The position numbers and the translations under genes were made by a program. From assembly GCA_003554025.1 (NCBI GenBank), contig PWFC01000039.1, positions 91,872-155,871 of the forward strand: 64,000 nucleotides of DNA, read 5' to 3'. The number at the start of each line of letters is the position of its first letter. Position 1 is the stretch's first letter. Below, in pieces: positions 1-8,630 of the stretch. The notes under the pieces were generated by a model. The model saw only the letters and a program-made list of their open reading frames with translations. It was not told where the DNA came from and made no database searches. This stretch comes from Mollicutes bacterium. Lineage in GTDB: Bacteria; Bacillota_I; Bacilli_A; Izemoplasmatales; Izemoplasmataceae.

Positions 1-360
1 TGCGGCACCACAATCAATCCCGAACTTGCCCGCGGCCAGGTTGAAGGCGGCATCGTGCAAGGCCTCGGCATGGCCGTCACCGAAGACGTTCATTACGCCA
101 AAAACGGCAAACTGATTTCAAGCGACATGCTCAATTACAAAATCCCGACGAACCTCACCCTCAAGAAGTTGACGACCGAATTCGCCGACAGCTATGAAGA
201 AAGCGGACCCTACGGCGCGAAATCGGTCGGCGAAATCGGCATCGACACCCCGCCCGCGGCGATCGCCAACGCGGTCTATAACGCCACCGGCGTGCGCATC
301 AAGACTCTACCGGTCACACCCGAGAAAATACTAAAAGGATTAAAAGAAAAGGAGATTTAA
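1..360 (+). CDS. Molybdenum hydroxylase large subunit, C-terminal end (partial)
   Basis: Reading frame 1 is open from the first base, so the gene begins outside the window. The visible 119 residues are the C-terminal end of a xanthine dehydrogenase/aldehyde oxidase-type molybdopterin-binding subunit. GGIVQGLGMA is the usual family segment, and GPYGAKSVGEIG carries the glutamate that acts as catalytic base in this family. The gene ends TAA, with AAGGAG just before the stop serving the next gene. A second, complete large subunit lies at 6065-8164, so the cluster has two of them, as the E. coli xdhD/xdhA arrangement does. The substrate (urate, hypoxanthine or another purine) cannot be told from this fragment. 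Confidence 0.9.
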   Translation, partial: CGTTINPELARGQVEGGIVQGLGMAVTEDVHYAKNGKLISSDMLNYKIPTNLTLKKLTTEFADSYEESGPYGAKSVGEIGIDTPPAAIANAVYNATGVRIKTLPVTPEKILKGLKEKEI

Positions 361-363
361 ACC

Positions 364-993
364 ATGAACAAAAAACTCGCATTGTTGAGCACCATCGTCT
401 TTTTCGGCGCCCTTTGGGGCGTGCTTGAAGCCACACTAGGCTATGTTTTGCATTTGATTCCCGTTCCTTTTTTGGCCGGAAGCATCATGTTCCCCTTAGC
501 GACTCTTGTCCTGCTTTACGCATACAAGCACACGCAATCTAGGAAAGCGCTCTTGGCCGTAGGTGTCATCGCGGCTTCCATCAAAGCGCTCAATTTCTTC
601 ATGCCCATGAACCACTGGGGCATCATCAATCCGATGATTTCCATCGTGCTCGAGTCGCTCATGGTCGTTGCGCTCGCAAACTTTTTGGTCTCAAGAAACC
701 TCAAGAAGCAAGCGCTTGGTTTCCTCACCGCATCGGTGGCCTGGCGCGGCGCATACCTTGTTTGGTTCGCCGTGCAGTTCGCGGCCACCGGATTCCTCGC
801 CGAGCAAATCGGCTCTTTTGGCAACGTGTTGACGTTTGCCGTGTTCCAAGGGCTTTTCAGCGGCGCTTTGGCGTTTGCGCTTTATAAAGGTTTCGAGCTC
901 CTTGAGACACGCAGCGCCTTAAGCCTTCGCATCCATCCCTTAGGCGCGACCTTCATGCTGACACTTGCCACCGTTTTGACCGTTATATTGTAA
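364..993 (+). CDS. Multispanning membrane protein, possible ECF S-component-like transporter
   Basis: This 209-residue protein is almost entirely hydrophobic, with about six predicted membrane helices (roughly residues 8-30, 35-55, 62-80, 87-107, 120-145, 150-175 and a last one near the C-terminus). It starts three bases after the stop of the molybdenum hydroxylase subunit and uses the AAGGAG in that gene's end. Conserved-looking features are GALWGVLEATLGY near the N-terminus and NHWGIINPMIS in the middle. Size and topology fit a substrate-binding S component of an energy-coupling factor transporter, which would suit uptake of a purine or a cofactor precursor, but I recognise no defining motif. 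Function is therefore inferred from position only. A hairpin with a short T-run follows the gene. Confidence 0.7.
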   Translation: MNKKLALLSTIVFFGALWGVLEATLGYVLHLIPVPFLAGSIMFPLATLVLLYAYKHTQSRKALLAVGVIAASIKALNFFMPMNHWGIINPMISIVLESLMVVALANFLVSRNLKKQALGFLTASVAWRGAYLVWFAVQFAATGFLAEQIGSFGNVLTFAVFQGLFSGALAFALYKGFELLETRSALSLRIHPLGATFMLTLATVLTVIL

Positions 994-1000
994 AACCGAT

Positions 1001-1040
1001 GGCCAAAGTGTGCTTTATGTATGCTTTGGCCTAATTTTTA
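1001..1040 (+). terminator. Hairpin with short T-run inside the purine cluster
   Basis: GGCCAAAG (1001-1008) pairs with CTTTGGCC (1024-1031) over a 15-base loop and is followed by TAATTTTTA. It lies between the membrane protein and the xdhC-like gene. It could be a partial terminator that lowers downstream expression, or an mRNA-processing hairpin. The next gene starts only 17 bases after the T-run and I see no promoter in between. Confidence 0.5.
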
Positions 1041-1056
1041 GGAAGCAGAAAGTTGG

Positions 1057-1923
1057 ATGACAATGGAAGACGAAACTCTCTACGAACGGTTACTCCGTTA
1101 TAAAAAAGAAGGCAAAGACGCCGTGTTGGTCACGGCGGTCGAGAAAAAGGGCGAAGGTCCGGTCGCCATCGGCATCAAGATGCTCGTGAGCGAAGACGAC
1201 GAAGCGATCGGCACCGTCGGCGGCGGCGCGCTTGAATACCACGCCCGCGAACGGTGCAAGGACATCATCAAGAAGCGGGAAAGCAAACTTGAACGCTATT
1301 TGCTCAACGAAGAGAAAATCGAAGTCGACAACCGTTCCGACATGACGACCCTGCCGATGAAATGCGGCGGCGTCGTGACCCTTTTTTACGAATTCATCGG
1401 CGTCAAAAACCATATTTATCTTTTCGGCGCCGGGCATGTCTCAAAGGCCTTGGGACACGTCTTGGACACCATGGATTTTCACCTGACCGTCATCGACGAC
1501 CGGAAAGAAGTCTTAGACGTTTACCCTTACGGCAACAGGCTTGTCGAAAAGCCGTTTGTGCAATTCATCGAAGAAGAAGGCATTAAAGACGGCAGTTTCG
1601 TGGTCGTTTGCACGCCGAAACACGCCAACGATTACCACGTCATCAACAAAATCCTAGAACTTGGTCTCTCGCCCAAATACATGGGCATGCTTTGTTCGTC
1701 GGCCAAATTGAAGGATTATTTGAAAAAGACGTACGACACCTTCGGCGAAGACGTCGATTTGAGCAATTTCTACGCGCCGATCGGCCTCGATACGGGCGGA
1801 GGAAGCCCCGAAGAGATCGCCGTTTCGATCAGCTCCGAAATCCTAGCCGTCTCGCACGGAAAAAAAGGCCATCTTCACATGAGGGAAACCGAAAATGGTT
1901 CACATCGTTACTGGGAAGATTAA
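1057..1923 (+). CDS. XdhC/CoxI-family molybdenum hydroxylase maturation factor
   Basis: A 288-residue XdhC/CoxI-family protein. The N-terminal XdhC domain has GTVGGGALE (residues 52-60). A C-terminal Rossmann fold begins with LFGAGHVSKAL (about 122-132) and ends with PIGLDTGGGSPEEIAVS. Family members bind the molybdenum cofactor, promote its sulfuration and hand it to the hydroxylase; selenium-dependent clusters carry a close relative (YqeB-type). The gene sits directly before the enzymes that need it. ATG 1057 follows AGGAAG; ATG 1063 is an equally possible start. The last 29 bases overlap the next gene, which implies translational coupling. Whether it serves a sulfur- or selenium-containing cofactor cannot be read from the sequence. 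Confidence 0.88.
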   Translation: MTMEDETLYERLLRYKKEGKDAVLVTAVEKKGEGPVAIGIKMLVSEDDEAIGTVGGGALEYHARERCKDIIKKRESKLERYLLNEEKIEVDNRSDMTTLPMKCGGVVTLFYEFIGVKNHIYLFGAGHVSKALGHVLDTMDFHLTVIDDRKEVLDVYPYGNRLVEKPFVQFIEEEGIKDGSFVVVCTPKHANDYHVINKILELGLSPKYMGMLCSSAKLKDYLKKTYDTFGEDVDLSNFYAPIGLDTGGGSPEEIAVSISSEILAVSHGKKGHLHMRETENGSHRYWED

Positions 1924-2386
1924 CGACCGCAAAACCACCCGCATGATCGCGCTTTACGAGCGCCTCGGCGGCGATGGGTTCGTGTCGTTAAAGACCATGA
2001 AAAACGACACCGTCCACAGCTACACCGCCCAACGTCTTTCGACCGGCGAACAAAGACTTTTGATCATCCGGGATGCCTACATGCCCGAAGATTTCAACAG
2101 CAAAGAAAACATCGGACCCTACCATTTCGAGAAAAACTGTGTCGAATGGATCGAATCGACGTTGAAGACGCTCGTTGAAGAGCGAGTCGAACCGCTCTTT
2201 TTGGACGAAGTCGGAATTTTGGAAATGCACGACCAAGGATTCGCCAACACGGTGAAGGCCATGGTCGATTCCGGACTCGATGTGTGTTTTGCGGTACGTG
2301 AAACGTTGCTTCCGGACTTCTTGAAACAATACGCCATCACCGATTATCGCCTCATTGAGGAGGAAAACGATGGATTTAGCCATTAA
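1895..2386 (+). CDS. THEP1-like P-loop NTPase with altered Walker A
   Basis: A 163-residue protein with the layout of THEP1-type nucleoside triphosphatases: a short first strand and P-loop (VTGKINDRKTT, residues 5-15) and a Walker B strand LFLDEVGILEMH around residue 102-113. In the P-loop the glycine that normally precedes the catalytic lysine is replaced: NDRKTT stands where a family member would have (N)SGKTT. The Walker B aspartate and glutamate are intact. The gene begins inside the xdhC-like gene and its end overlaps the hydantoinase start by 17 bases, so it is tightly coupled. A cofactor-related role is plausible from context but unproven. ATG 1895 has GAGGG upstream. Confidence 0.65.
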   Translation: MVHIVTGKINDRKTTRMIALYERLGGDGFVSLKTMKNDTVHSYTAQRLSTGEQRLLIIRDAYMPEDFNSKENIGPYHFEKNCVEWIESTLKTLVEERVEPLFLDEVGILEMHDQGFANTVKAMVDSGLDVCFAVRETLLPDFLKQYAITDYRLIEEENDGFSH

Positions 2387-3677
2387 AAACGGCGACGTGT
2401 TTCTAAAAGGCGCCTTTCAGAAGACAAACGTCTACGTCAAAGACGGGCGCATCGCCGAAATCACCGATCAAAACCTTGACGCCGAAGAAACATACGACGC
2501 TAAGGGCGCCATGGTATTGCCGGGTCTCATCGACCCGCATGTCCATTTCGCCTTAGATTTGGGCGCGTTCGTTTCGGTCGACGATTTTTCCGCAGGTTCG
2601 AAAGCCGCCGCTTACGGCGGCGTCACGACGTTTATCGATTTTTTAGACCCCGTCGACAACGCCGACGATTTGAAACGCGCGTTTGAAACGCGCTTGAAGG
2701 AAGCAAAAACGTCTCATCTCGACTACGCCTTTCACGCCACAATCAAAAATCCGAAAGGCGACCTTGAAACGTTTGTGCAAACGATGAAGGATTTGGGCAT
2801 TCCCACGCTCAAATTTTTCACAACCTATTCCGAATCGAACAGGCGCACCTACGACAAAGACATCAAAGAACTTCTCCGACTTTCAAAAAAACACAACATC
2901 ACGTTGCTCGCGCATATTGAAAACGACGACATGATCACCATAAAGGACGAATACACCCACGAGGATTTGCCCAAGAGCCGTCCTTCAAACAGCGAAACCA
3001 CAGAAGCTTTGAAACTCGCAGGTTTCGTAGAAGAAACGAACGGCACGCTCTACATGGTGCACCTAAGCAGCGGCGAAACCCTGCGGGCTCTCAAAAAGCA
3101 TTATCCGCATCTTTTGAACAAGCGCTTCATCGTCGAAAGCTGTCCGCAATATTTTGCTTTCAACGACGCTTCGCTTCGTGGCGAAAAAGGCAAACTCTTT
3201 ACCTTCGCTCCGCCTTTGCGCAGCGAAGCAGACCGCAAAGCGCTTTGGGACCATTTTGACGATGTCCACACCATCGGCACCGACCATTGCGCCTTCATGA
3301 AAGCGGACAAACAAGCCTCCTCGCTAAAAGACATGCCTCTTGGCATTGGCGGCGTCGAACACTCGTTTTCCATTTTATATCGCCATTTCAAGAATTCGCT
3401 CATCGAAAAAATGAGCCTGAACAACGCCCGTGTGCATCATCTAACGCCGCGCAAAGGCGATATCGCGGTAGGCGCCGACGCCGATTTGGCAATCTTCGAA
3501 GCGAAAGACACCATAATTAAGAACAACCACGCCGCTTCCGATTATTCGGTGTATGAAGGCCAACCTGCGGGCGCCGTTTTAAAGGCCACCATCGCCCGGG
3601 GTGCGTTCATTGTCAAAGACGGTGCGTTTTACCCCCAAAAAGGACACTTTCTCAAAAGGAGTGAAAGAAATGCCTAA
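2370..3677 (+). CDS. hyuA: Dihydropyrimidinase/hydantoinase-type amidohydrolase
   Basis: A 435-residue cyclic amidohydrolase. All binuclear metal ligands of the hydantoinase family are visible: HVH (57 and 59), the lysine that is carboxylated (K148 in TLKFFTTY), H182 (LLAHIEND), H231 (YMVHLSS) and D305 (GTDHCAF). These enzymes open cyclic ureides or diamides; in the anaerobic purine pathway the HyuA homologue hydrolyses a ring of the reduced purine. ATG 2370 is chosen because GAGGAGG sits 7 bases upstream; a TTG at 2355 is in frame but lacks such a site. It overlaps both neighbours by a few bases, marking it as an operon member. The exact substrate is inferred from the cluster. Confidence 0.88.
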   Translation: MDLAIKNGDVFLKGAFQKTNVYVKDGRIAEITDQNLDAEETYDAKGAMVLPGLIDPHVHFALDLGAFVSVDDFSAGSKAAAYGGVTTFIDFLDPVDNADDLKRAFETRLKEAKTSHLDYAFHATIKNPKGDLETFVQTMKDLGIPTLKFFTTYSESNRRTYDKDIKELLRLSKKHNITLLAHIENDDMITIKDEYTHEDLPKSRPSNSETTEALKLAGFVEETNGTLYMVHLSSGETLRALKKHYPHLLNKRFIVESCPQYFAFNDASLRGEKGKLFTFAPPLRSEADRKALWDHFDDVHTIGTDHCAFMKADKQASSLKDMPLGIGGVEHSFSILYRHFKNSLIEKMSLNNARVHHLTPRKGDIAVGADADLAIFEAKDTIIKNNHAASDYSVYEGQPAGAVLKATIARGAFIVKDGAFYPQKGHFLKRSERNA

Positions 3678-4974
3678 AGCGATTGTCAACGCCATGGTTT
3701 ACGATTTCGACCGTTTTTACGAAAACGGGTATGTCGTGTTTGACGACAAGATTCTCGCTTCCGGCGACATGAAGGACTTTAAAGAAAAGGGCCATGAGAC
3801 CATCGACGGAAAAGGCCATTTGGTCATGCCTTCGCTCATCGTCGGCCATACCCATATCTATTCCACCTTCGCCCGGGGCTGGATGAACGCTTTCAAAGTG
3901 GAGAACTTCATGGACATTTTGGAAGGCCAATGGTGGAAGCTCGACCGTAGTCTAAAGAAGGAATCCATCTATCATAGCGGCATCGTCAACGCCGTCGACC
4001 ATGTCAAAAACGGCGTGACCACCATCATCGACCACCACGCCAGCGGCAGCGTCAAAGGGTCCCTTGAAACCCTCAAAAAGGCGGTCGTCGACGATGTGGG
4101 GTTGCGCGGGATGTTCGCGTTTGAAACGAGCGACCGTTTCAACGTCGACGAATGCCTCGAAGAAAACCGTTCCTTCCTCAAACGCCATCAAAACGAGACC
4201 GTCAGCGGCCATTTCGGCCTTCACGCCTCGCTTTCGCTCTCGGAAGAAACGCTAGAACGCGTCCGCGAACGCCAAGGCGATTCCCCCATCCACATTCATG
4301 TGGGCGAAAGCGTCATGGACCAAAACGATTCTTTGAAACAATACGGCGAACGGGTCGTGACCCGTTTGCATCGTCACGGACTTTTGACCAAAGACAGCAT
4401 CCTCACCCACGCGCTTCACGTCAGCGACAGCGAACGAACGCTGATTAAAGAAAACGATTGCGTCGTAGCGCTCAATCCGTCCTCGAACATGAACAACGGC
4501 GTCGGCATCCCCGATTACCCGGCGCTTCGCGAAAAGGGCGTCCGCACCATCGTCGGCAACGACGGGCTTTCCTCCTCGGTGACGACCGAGTATCTCAATC
4601 TCCTTTACGCTTCGCACGCCTTGAAAGGAACGCCCGAAGCGATGGGGCTTGACGACATCCAAAAAATCATCGACGACACCTACGATTACGCCTCAAGACG
4701 TTTCGGCATCAAGCTCGGACGTTTCCAAAAAGGTTATGAGGCGGACTTGCTGATGCTTCCCTACACCCCGCCGACTCCGATTCACAAAGACAACGCGCTC
4801 GGCCATCTGTTCTTCGGCTGCTTCAACAGCTTCAAACCGCGCAACGTCTTTGTCGGTGGAAAAATCGTCGTAAAAGACTACGAAGTCAGCGAAACGTTGC
4901 AAAAAACCTACCAACAAGCCAAAGCGCACGCGCAAGACCTTTGGCAAAGAATAGAAGAAGGTGAGACCTCATGA
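3670..4974 (+). CDS. ssnA: SsnA-like aminohydrolase
   Basis: A 434-residue metal-dependent aminohydrolase of the SsnA group (guanine deaminase/chlorohydrolase superfamily). GHTHIYS (H60, H62), IHIHVGES, LTHALHV and VGNDGLSSS supply the expected metal ligands and the catalytic aspartate; NPSSNMNNGVG is a typical SsnA segment. SsnA is a standard member of the selenium-linked purine degradation cluster, where it is thought to hydrolyse a reduced dioxopurine intermediate. ATG 3670 follows AAAGGAG and overlaps the hydantoinase stop by 8 bases. Its own stop overlaps the next start (ATGA). The assignment to SsnA rather than a generic guanine deaminase relies on sequence resemblance and neighbours together. 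Confidence 0.87.
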   Translation: MPKAIVNAMVYDFDRFYENGYVVFDDKILASGDMKDFKEKGHETIDGKGHLVMPSLIVGHTHIYSTFARGWMNAFKVENFMDILEGQWWKLDRSLKKESIYHSGIVNAVDHVKNGVTTIIDHHASGSVKGSLETLKKAVVDDVGLRGMFAFETSDRFNVDECLEENRSFLKRHQNETVSGHFGLHASLSLSEETLERVRERQGDSPIHIHVGESVMDQNDSLKQYGERVVTRLHRHGLLTKDSILTHALHVSDSERTLIKENDCVVALNPSSNMNNGVGIPDYPALREKGVRTIVGNDGLSSSVTTEYLNLLYASHALKGTPEAMGLDDIQKIIDDTYDYASRRFGIKLGRFQKGYEADLLMLPYTPPTPIHKDNALGHLFFGCFNSFKPRNVFVGGKIVVKDYEVSETLQKTYQQAKAHAQDLWQRIEEGETS

Positions 4975-6059
4975 AACTAAAGACTTCCTTTGACGGCTTA
5001 ACGCTTGAAAATCCGCTCATGCCCGCATCCGGACCGCTTGTGGGCGACGCGGAGAAACTGTTTTTCATGCGTGAAGACGCCGGTTGCGGCGCCGTCGTGA
5101 CCAAAACCATTTCCACCAAGGAACCCAAGATTCCCAAACCGTGTATCTACACCGGCAAAAATTACGTCATGAACAGCGAACTGTGGAGCGAACACTCCAT
5201 GGAGAAATGGATCGAGGAATTCCTCCCGGCCTATACCAAGGAAAACGACCGTCCCCTGATCATCAGCGTCGGCTATTCCAAAGAGGACATGGAAACCCTC
5301 ATTCCGAAACTAGACGGCTTTGCGGACGCTTTTGAAGTTTCGACGCACTATGTGGGGACCGACCTCTCGGTCATCGGCGAAACCGTCAAAACCATCCGTT
5401 CGCTCACCAAAAAGCCGTTTTACATGAAGATTAGCCCTCACATTCCCGACCCGGAAGGGTATGCGAAGACCATCAAAGAAGCGGGCGCAAACGGCGTTGT
5501 GGCCATAAATTCTCTCGGCCCGACCATCAACATCAACCCCGAAAAACGCCGCATCGAATACGGCGCGGAAGACGGCTTTGTCTGGACGACGGGACCGGTG
5601 ATCAAAAACCTCGCCCTCGCGACCGTCTACAAAATCAAACAGGCCGAACCCGACCTCACGGTCTTAGGCGTTGGCGGAATCAGCACCGCCGAAGACGTCG
5701 TCGAGTTTCTCCTAGCCGGCGCAAGCGGCGTGCAAATGCTTTCGGGCGCTCTTTTAAAAGGCAAACAGCTTTACGCGAAGATCATCAAAGACCTTCCTAA
5801 GGCGCTTGAAAAGTTCGGTTTTGAAAGCGTCGAGGAAGCCATCGGCACCGATTTGACCAACGATGTCACCTACGAAGACGAACTGCCGACGCTCATCGAG
5901 GAGAAGTGCATCGAATGCATGCTCTGTGAAAAGGCCTGTCCGTATTTCGCCATCGATTTCAAAGACAAAATCACGTTCAATCCGGACAAATGTTTCAGTT
6001 GCGGCCTTTGCGTCTCGATTTGCCCCACCAACGCCATCAAAATGGATAAATTAGGGTGA
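4971..6059 (+). CDS. PreA/YgfK-like flavin reductase with two 4Fe-4S clusters
   Basis: A 362-residue protein. Residues 1-300 form a dihydroorotate-dehydrogenase-type FMN barrel (LENPLMPASGP at the start, MKISPHIPDPEGYA, VLGVGGISTAEDV, GASGVQMLSGALL). The tail holds two ferredoxin motifs: CIECMLCEKACP and CFSCGLCVSICP. This is the organisation of the dihydropyrimidine dehydrogenase subunit PreA and of one portion of E. coli YgfK. YgfK is about 1,030 residues long, so the glutamate-synthase-like half is absent here and electrons must come from another partner. In the cluster it probably reduces the (di)oxopurine ring before hydrolysis. The start overlaps the ssnA stop by four bases. Confidence 0.85.
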   Translation: MKLKTSFDGLTLENPLMPASGPLVGDAEKLFFMREDAGCGAVVTKTISTKEPKIPKPCIYTGKNYVMNSELWSEHSMEKWIEEFLPAYTKENDRPLIISVGYSKEDMETLIPKLDGFADAFEVSTHYVGTDLSVIGETVKTIRSLTKKPFYMKISPHIPDPEGYAKTIKEAGANGVVAINSLGPTININPEKRRIEYGAEDGFVWTTGPVIKNLALATVYKIKQAEPDLTVLGVGGISTAEDVVEFLLAGASGVQMLSGALLKGKQLYAKIIKDLPKALEKFGFESVEEAIGTDLTNDVTYEDELPTLIEEKCIECMLCEKACPYFAIDFKDKITFNPDKCFSCGLCVSICPTNAIKMDKLG

Positions 6060-6064
6060 TTGCG

Positions 6065-8164
6065 ATGAAAACCAAAAAAGACATATCCGAATCCATTCGC
6101 AAAGTCGACAGCGAAGAGAAGATTTCCGGGCGCGCCCCCTATACGAGCGACATAAGCGTCGAAGGGATGCTGTATGCGAAAACCGTCCGTTCGCCCATCG
6201 CGCGGGGCGTCATCAAAAACGTCAAACTCCCCGACATGCCGGAAGGCTATTATACCGTCGACGCTTCCGACATTCCAAGCCGGAACGTCGTGTCCATGAT
6301 TTATGAGGACTGGCCGGTATTCGCCGAGAAGGAAGTGAATTTCATCGGCGAACCGATCATGTTGATCGTCGGTCCGGACAAAGAAACGGTGATGAATCTC
6401 GCCGACAATGTCGAGATCGACTACGAAGAAAAAAACCCCGTGTTTGATTTTTCCAACAGCGGCGTGCGGCTGCATTTCGACAAAGGCGACGTCGTAAACG
6501 CCTTTGAAAGAGCCGCCAAAACGATTGAATACGAATACGAAACCGGCTACCAAGAACAAGCCTACATCGAACCGCAAGGCTTTGTGGGATATATAGAAGA
6601 CGGCGGATACACCCTTGTGGGGTCCATCCAGTGCCCCTATTACGTCAAAAACGCCGTGATGGACACAATGGGCGAAGACGAAGACAAAGTGCGCGTCATC
6701 CAAGCGCCCGTAGGCGGCGCCTTCGGCGGCAAGGAAGAATTTCCATCCGTCACCGCTTGCCAGTTGGCCGTCGCTTTGAAAAAGATTCAAAAACCCATCA
6801 AATTCATCTACGAACGCGAAGAGGATATGGAAACGACCACAAAACGCCATCCTTCCAAAACGAAGATGGAAGCCGCCCTCGATGAACACAACAACATCAT
6901 CGGCATGCGCTCGCGCATCGGGCTTGACGGCGGCGCCTACATCGGACTCTCCGGCGTCGTCCTCTCGCGCGGCATGCTTGCGGTCACCAACGCCTACACC
7001 ATCGACAATCTCGACGTCCACGGCGACGTTTTCCTGACCAACACCGTCCCTAACGGCGCCTTCCGGGGTTTTGGAGCACCGCAAATGATTTTCGCCATCG
7101 AAATGTTCATCCATCACATCGCCAAAGACATCGGCGAAGACCCCTACGTTTTCCGCAAGCGCCACATGGTCAAACAAGGCGACAAAACGTCAACTAGCGG
7201 TACGTTTAGAGACCCCATCATCCTAGACGACATGATTCAAAAAGCGGTGGAAATCTCAAACTACCACGACAAAGCGAAAGCGTATGAGGACCGAGACACT
7301 TATAAAGGCATCGGCATGAGCTGGTTCTTGCATGGTTGCGGTTTCACCGGCAGCGGCGAATCCGACATCATCAAGGCGAACGTAAAGCTTAGGAAGGACG
7401 ACGAAGACAACGTCCATATCCTAGTGGCCGCTGTCGATATGGGCCAAGGCCCGAAAACGACGTTCCGCAAACTCGTCGCCGACATATTGGATGTACCGAT
7501 CGAACAAGTGACCTTCAACTACCCCGACACGCGCTACGTCCCCGATTCGGGTCCGACCGTCGCCTCAAGAACGATGATGGTCGTGGGCGGATTGCTCGCT
7601 AGGGCGGCGAAGACGCTGAAAGAAGACTGGAAAGAAGGCGAAGAACAAACCGTCGTCAAACAATACGAACAACCCGATTACGTCGAATGGGACCAAGACA
7701 CCATGCGAGGCGACGCGTATCCCGCCTATTCATGGGGGGTCAACGTTGTCGAAGTGGAAGTCTCGAAAGTCACCTACGAAGTCACCGTCACAAACGCCTG
7801 GAGCATCTACGACCTCGGCAAGGCGATCGACGAACGCATCGTCATGGGCCAAGCCGACGGCGGGCAGGCGCAAGGCATCGCGTATGGATATTTAGAAGTG
7901 ATGAACCATGAAAACGGCAAGCTGAAACAAAAAAATATGACCGACTACATCATTCCGACATCCGTCGACGTTCCGAAAATGGAAAACCACATCATGGACA
8001 ATCCCTACCCCTTAGGCCCTTACGGCGCCAAAGGCGTCGGCGAACTCACGCTTGTGGGCGGCGCCCCGGCGGTTGCGCTTGCCATCGAACAAGCCATCGG
8101 ACGCAAGGTCCGAAAGATTCCCGCCACCCCCGAATCCATTATGGAGTTGATCGACAATGGCTAA
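6065..8164 (+). CDS. xdhA: Xanthine dehydrogenase molybdenum-binding subunit
   Basis: A 699-residue molybdopterin-binding subunit. Motifs in order: APYTSDI at the N-terminus, PVGGAFGGKEE (cofactor-binding glycine loop), GAFRGFGAPQ, VDMGQGPKTTF and, near the end, GPYGAKGVGELTLVGG with the catalytic glutamate. It hydroxylates purines using water, passing electrons to the 2Fe-2S and FAD subunits encoded next. ATG 6065 is chosen because AGGGTG lies just before it; a GTG at 6056 is in frame. The length is a little below the 750 residues usual for XdhA. The end overlaps the Fe-S subunit by 8 bases. Purine specificity is inferred from the adjacent deaminases and hydrolases. Confidence 0.92.
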   Translation: MKTKKDISESIRKVDSEEKISGRAPYTSDISVEGMLYAKTVRSPIARGVIKNVKLPDMPEGYYTVDASDIPSRNVVSMIYEDWPVFAEKEVNFIGEPIMLIVGPDKETVMNLADNVEIDYEEKNPVFDFSNSGVRLHFDKGDVVNAFERAAKTIEYEYETGYQEQAYIEPQGFVGYIEDGGYTLVGSIQCPYYVKNAVMDTMGEDEDKVRVIQAPVGGAFGGKEEFPSVTACQLAVALKKIQKPIKFIYEREEDMETTTKRHPSKTKMEAALDEHNNIIGMRSRIGLDGGAYIGLSGVVLSRGMLAVTNAYTIDNLDVHGDVFLTNTVPNGAFRGFGAPQMIFAIEMFIHHIAKDIGEDPYVFRKRHMVKQGDKTSTSGTFRDPIILDDMIQKAVEISNYHDKAKAYEDRDTYKGIGMSWFLHGCGFTGSGESDIIKANVKLRKDDEDNVHILVAAVDMGQGPKTTFRKLVADILDVPIEQVTFNYPDTRYVPDSGPTVASRTMMVVGGLLARAAKTLKEDWKEGEEQTVVKQYEQPDYVEWDQDTMRGDAYPAYSWGVNVVEVEVSKVTYEVTVTNAWSIYDLGKAIDERIVMGQADGGQAQGIAYGYLEVMNHENGKLKQKNMTDYIIPTSVDVPKMENHIMDNPYPLGPYGAKGVGELTLVGGAPAVALAIEQAIGRKVRKIPATPESIMELIDNG

Positions 8165-8630
8165 AGTCACTTTCACGTTGAACGGCGAATCCATCACCGT
8201 CGATGAACCGCTCAACATGCGTTTTTTGGACATCTTGCGCATGAAACTCGGCCTCACCGGTTCAAAAGAAGGATGCGGTGAAGGCGAATGCGGCGCCTGC
8301 GCCGTCTTGATTGACGGACAACTTGTCAATTCCTGCCTCCTTCCCCTAGGAAGCGTCGAAGGTCGAAACGTTATGACCATCGAAGGGTATCGAAAGACAA
8401 AACGCTACAAGATTTTAGAGGACGCCTTTATTGAAGAAGGCGCCGTGCAATGCGGCATCTGCACGCCGGGGATGGTCATGGCATCTGAAAGCTTGCTGAA
8501 TCAAAACCCCAAACCGAGCGAGAAGGAGATTCGCATCGCCCTTGCGGGCAACCTTTGCCGCTGCACCGGATACGAAATGATTTTCAAAGCCGTCAAGCGC
8601 GCCGCAAAGGAAGGTGAGGGTCTATGGTGA
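8157..8630 (+). CDS. xdhC: Xanthine dehydrogenase 2Fe-2S subunit
   Basis: A 157-residue electron-transfer subunit with two 2Fe-2S domains. The plant-type ferredoxin domain has GCGEGECGACAV and a later NSC cysteine. The helical domain has AVQCGICTPGMVM and GNLCRCTGYE. This is the complete cysteine set of the xanthine dehydrogenase/carbon monoxide dehydrogenase small subunit. It connects the molybdenum centre with the FAD subunit encoded immediately downstream. The gene overlaps both neighbours by a few bases. The symbol follows E. coli naming for the Fe-S subunit; it is unrelated to the XdhC-type maturation factor at 1057-1923. Confidence 0.94.
   Translation: MAKVTFTLNGESITVDEPLNMRFLDILRMKLGLTGSKEGCGEGECGACAVLIDGQLVNSCLLPLGSVEGRNVMTIEGYRKTKRYKILEDAFIEEGAVQCGICTPGMVMASESLLNQNPKPSEKEIRIALAGNLCRCTGYEMIFKAVKRAAKEGEGLW

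Noticed and set aside
5870..7177. Minus-strand open frame of 435 codons
   Set aside because: It is antisense to the reductase and xdhA, has no ribosome binding site or known motif, and follows from strong codon bias of the true genes.
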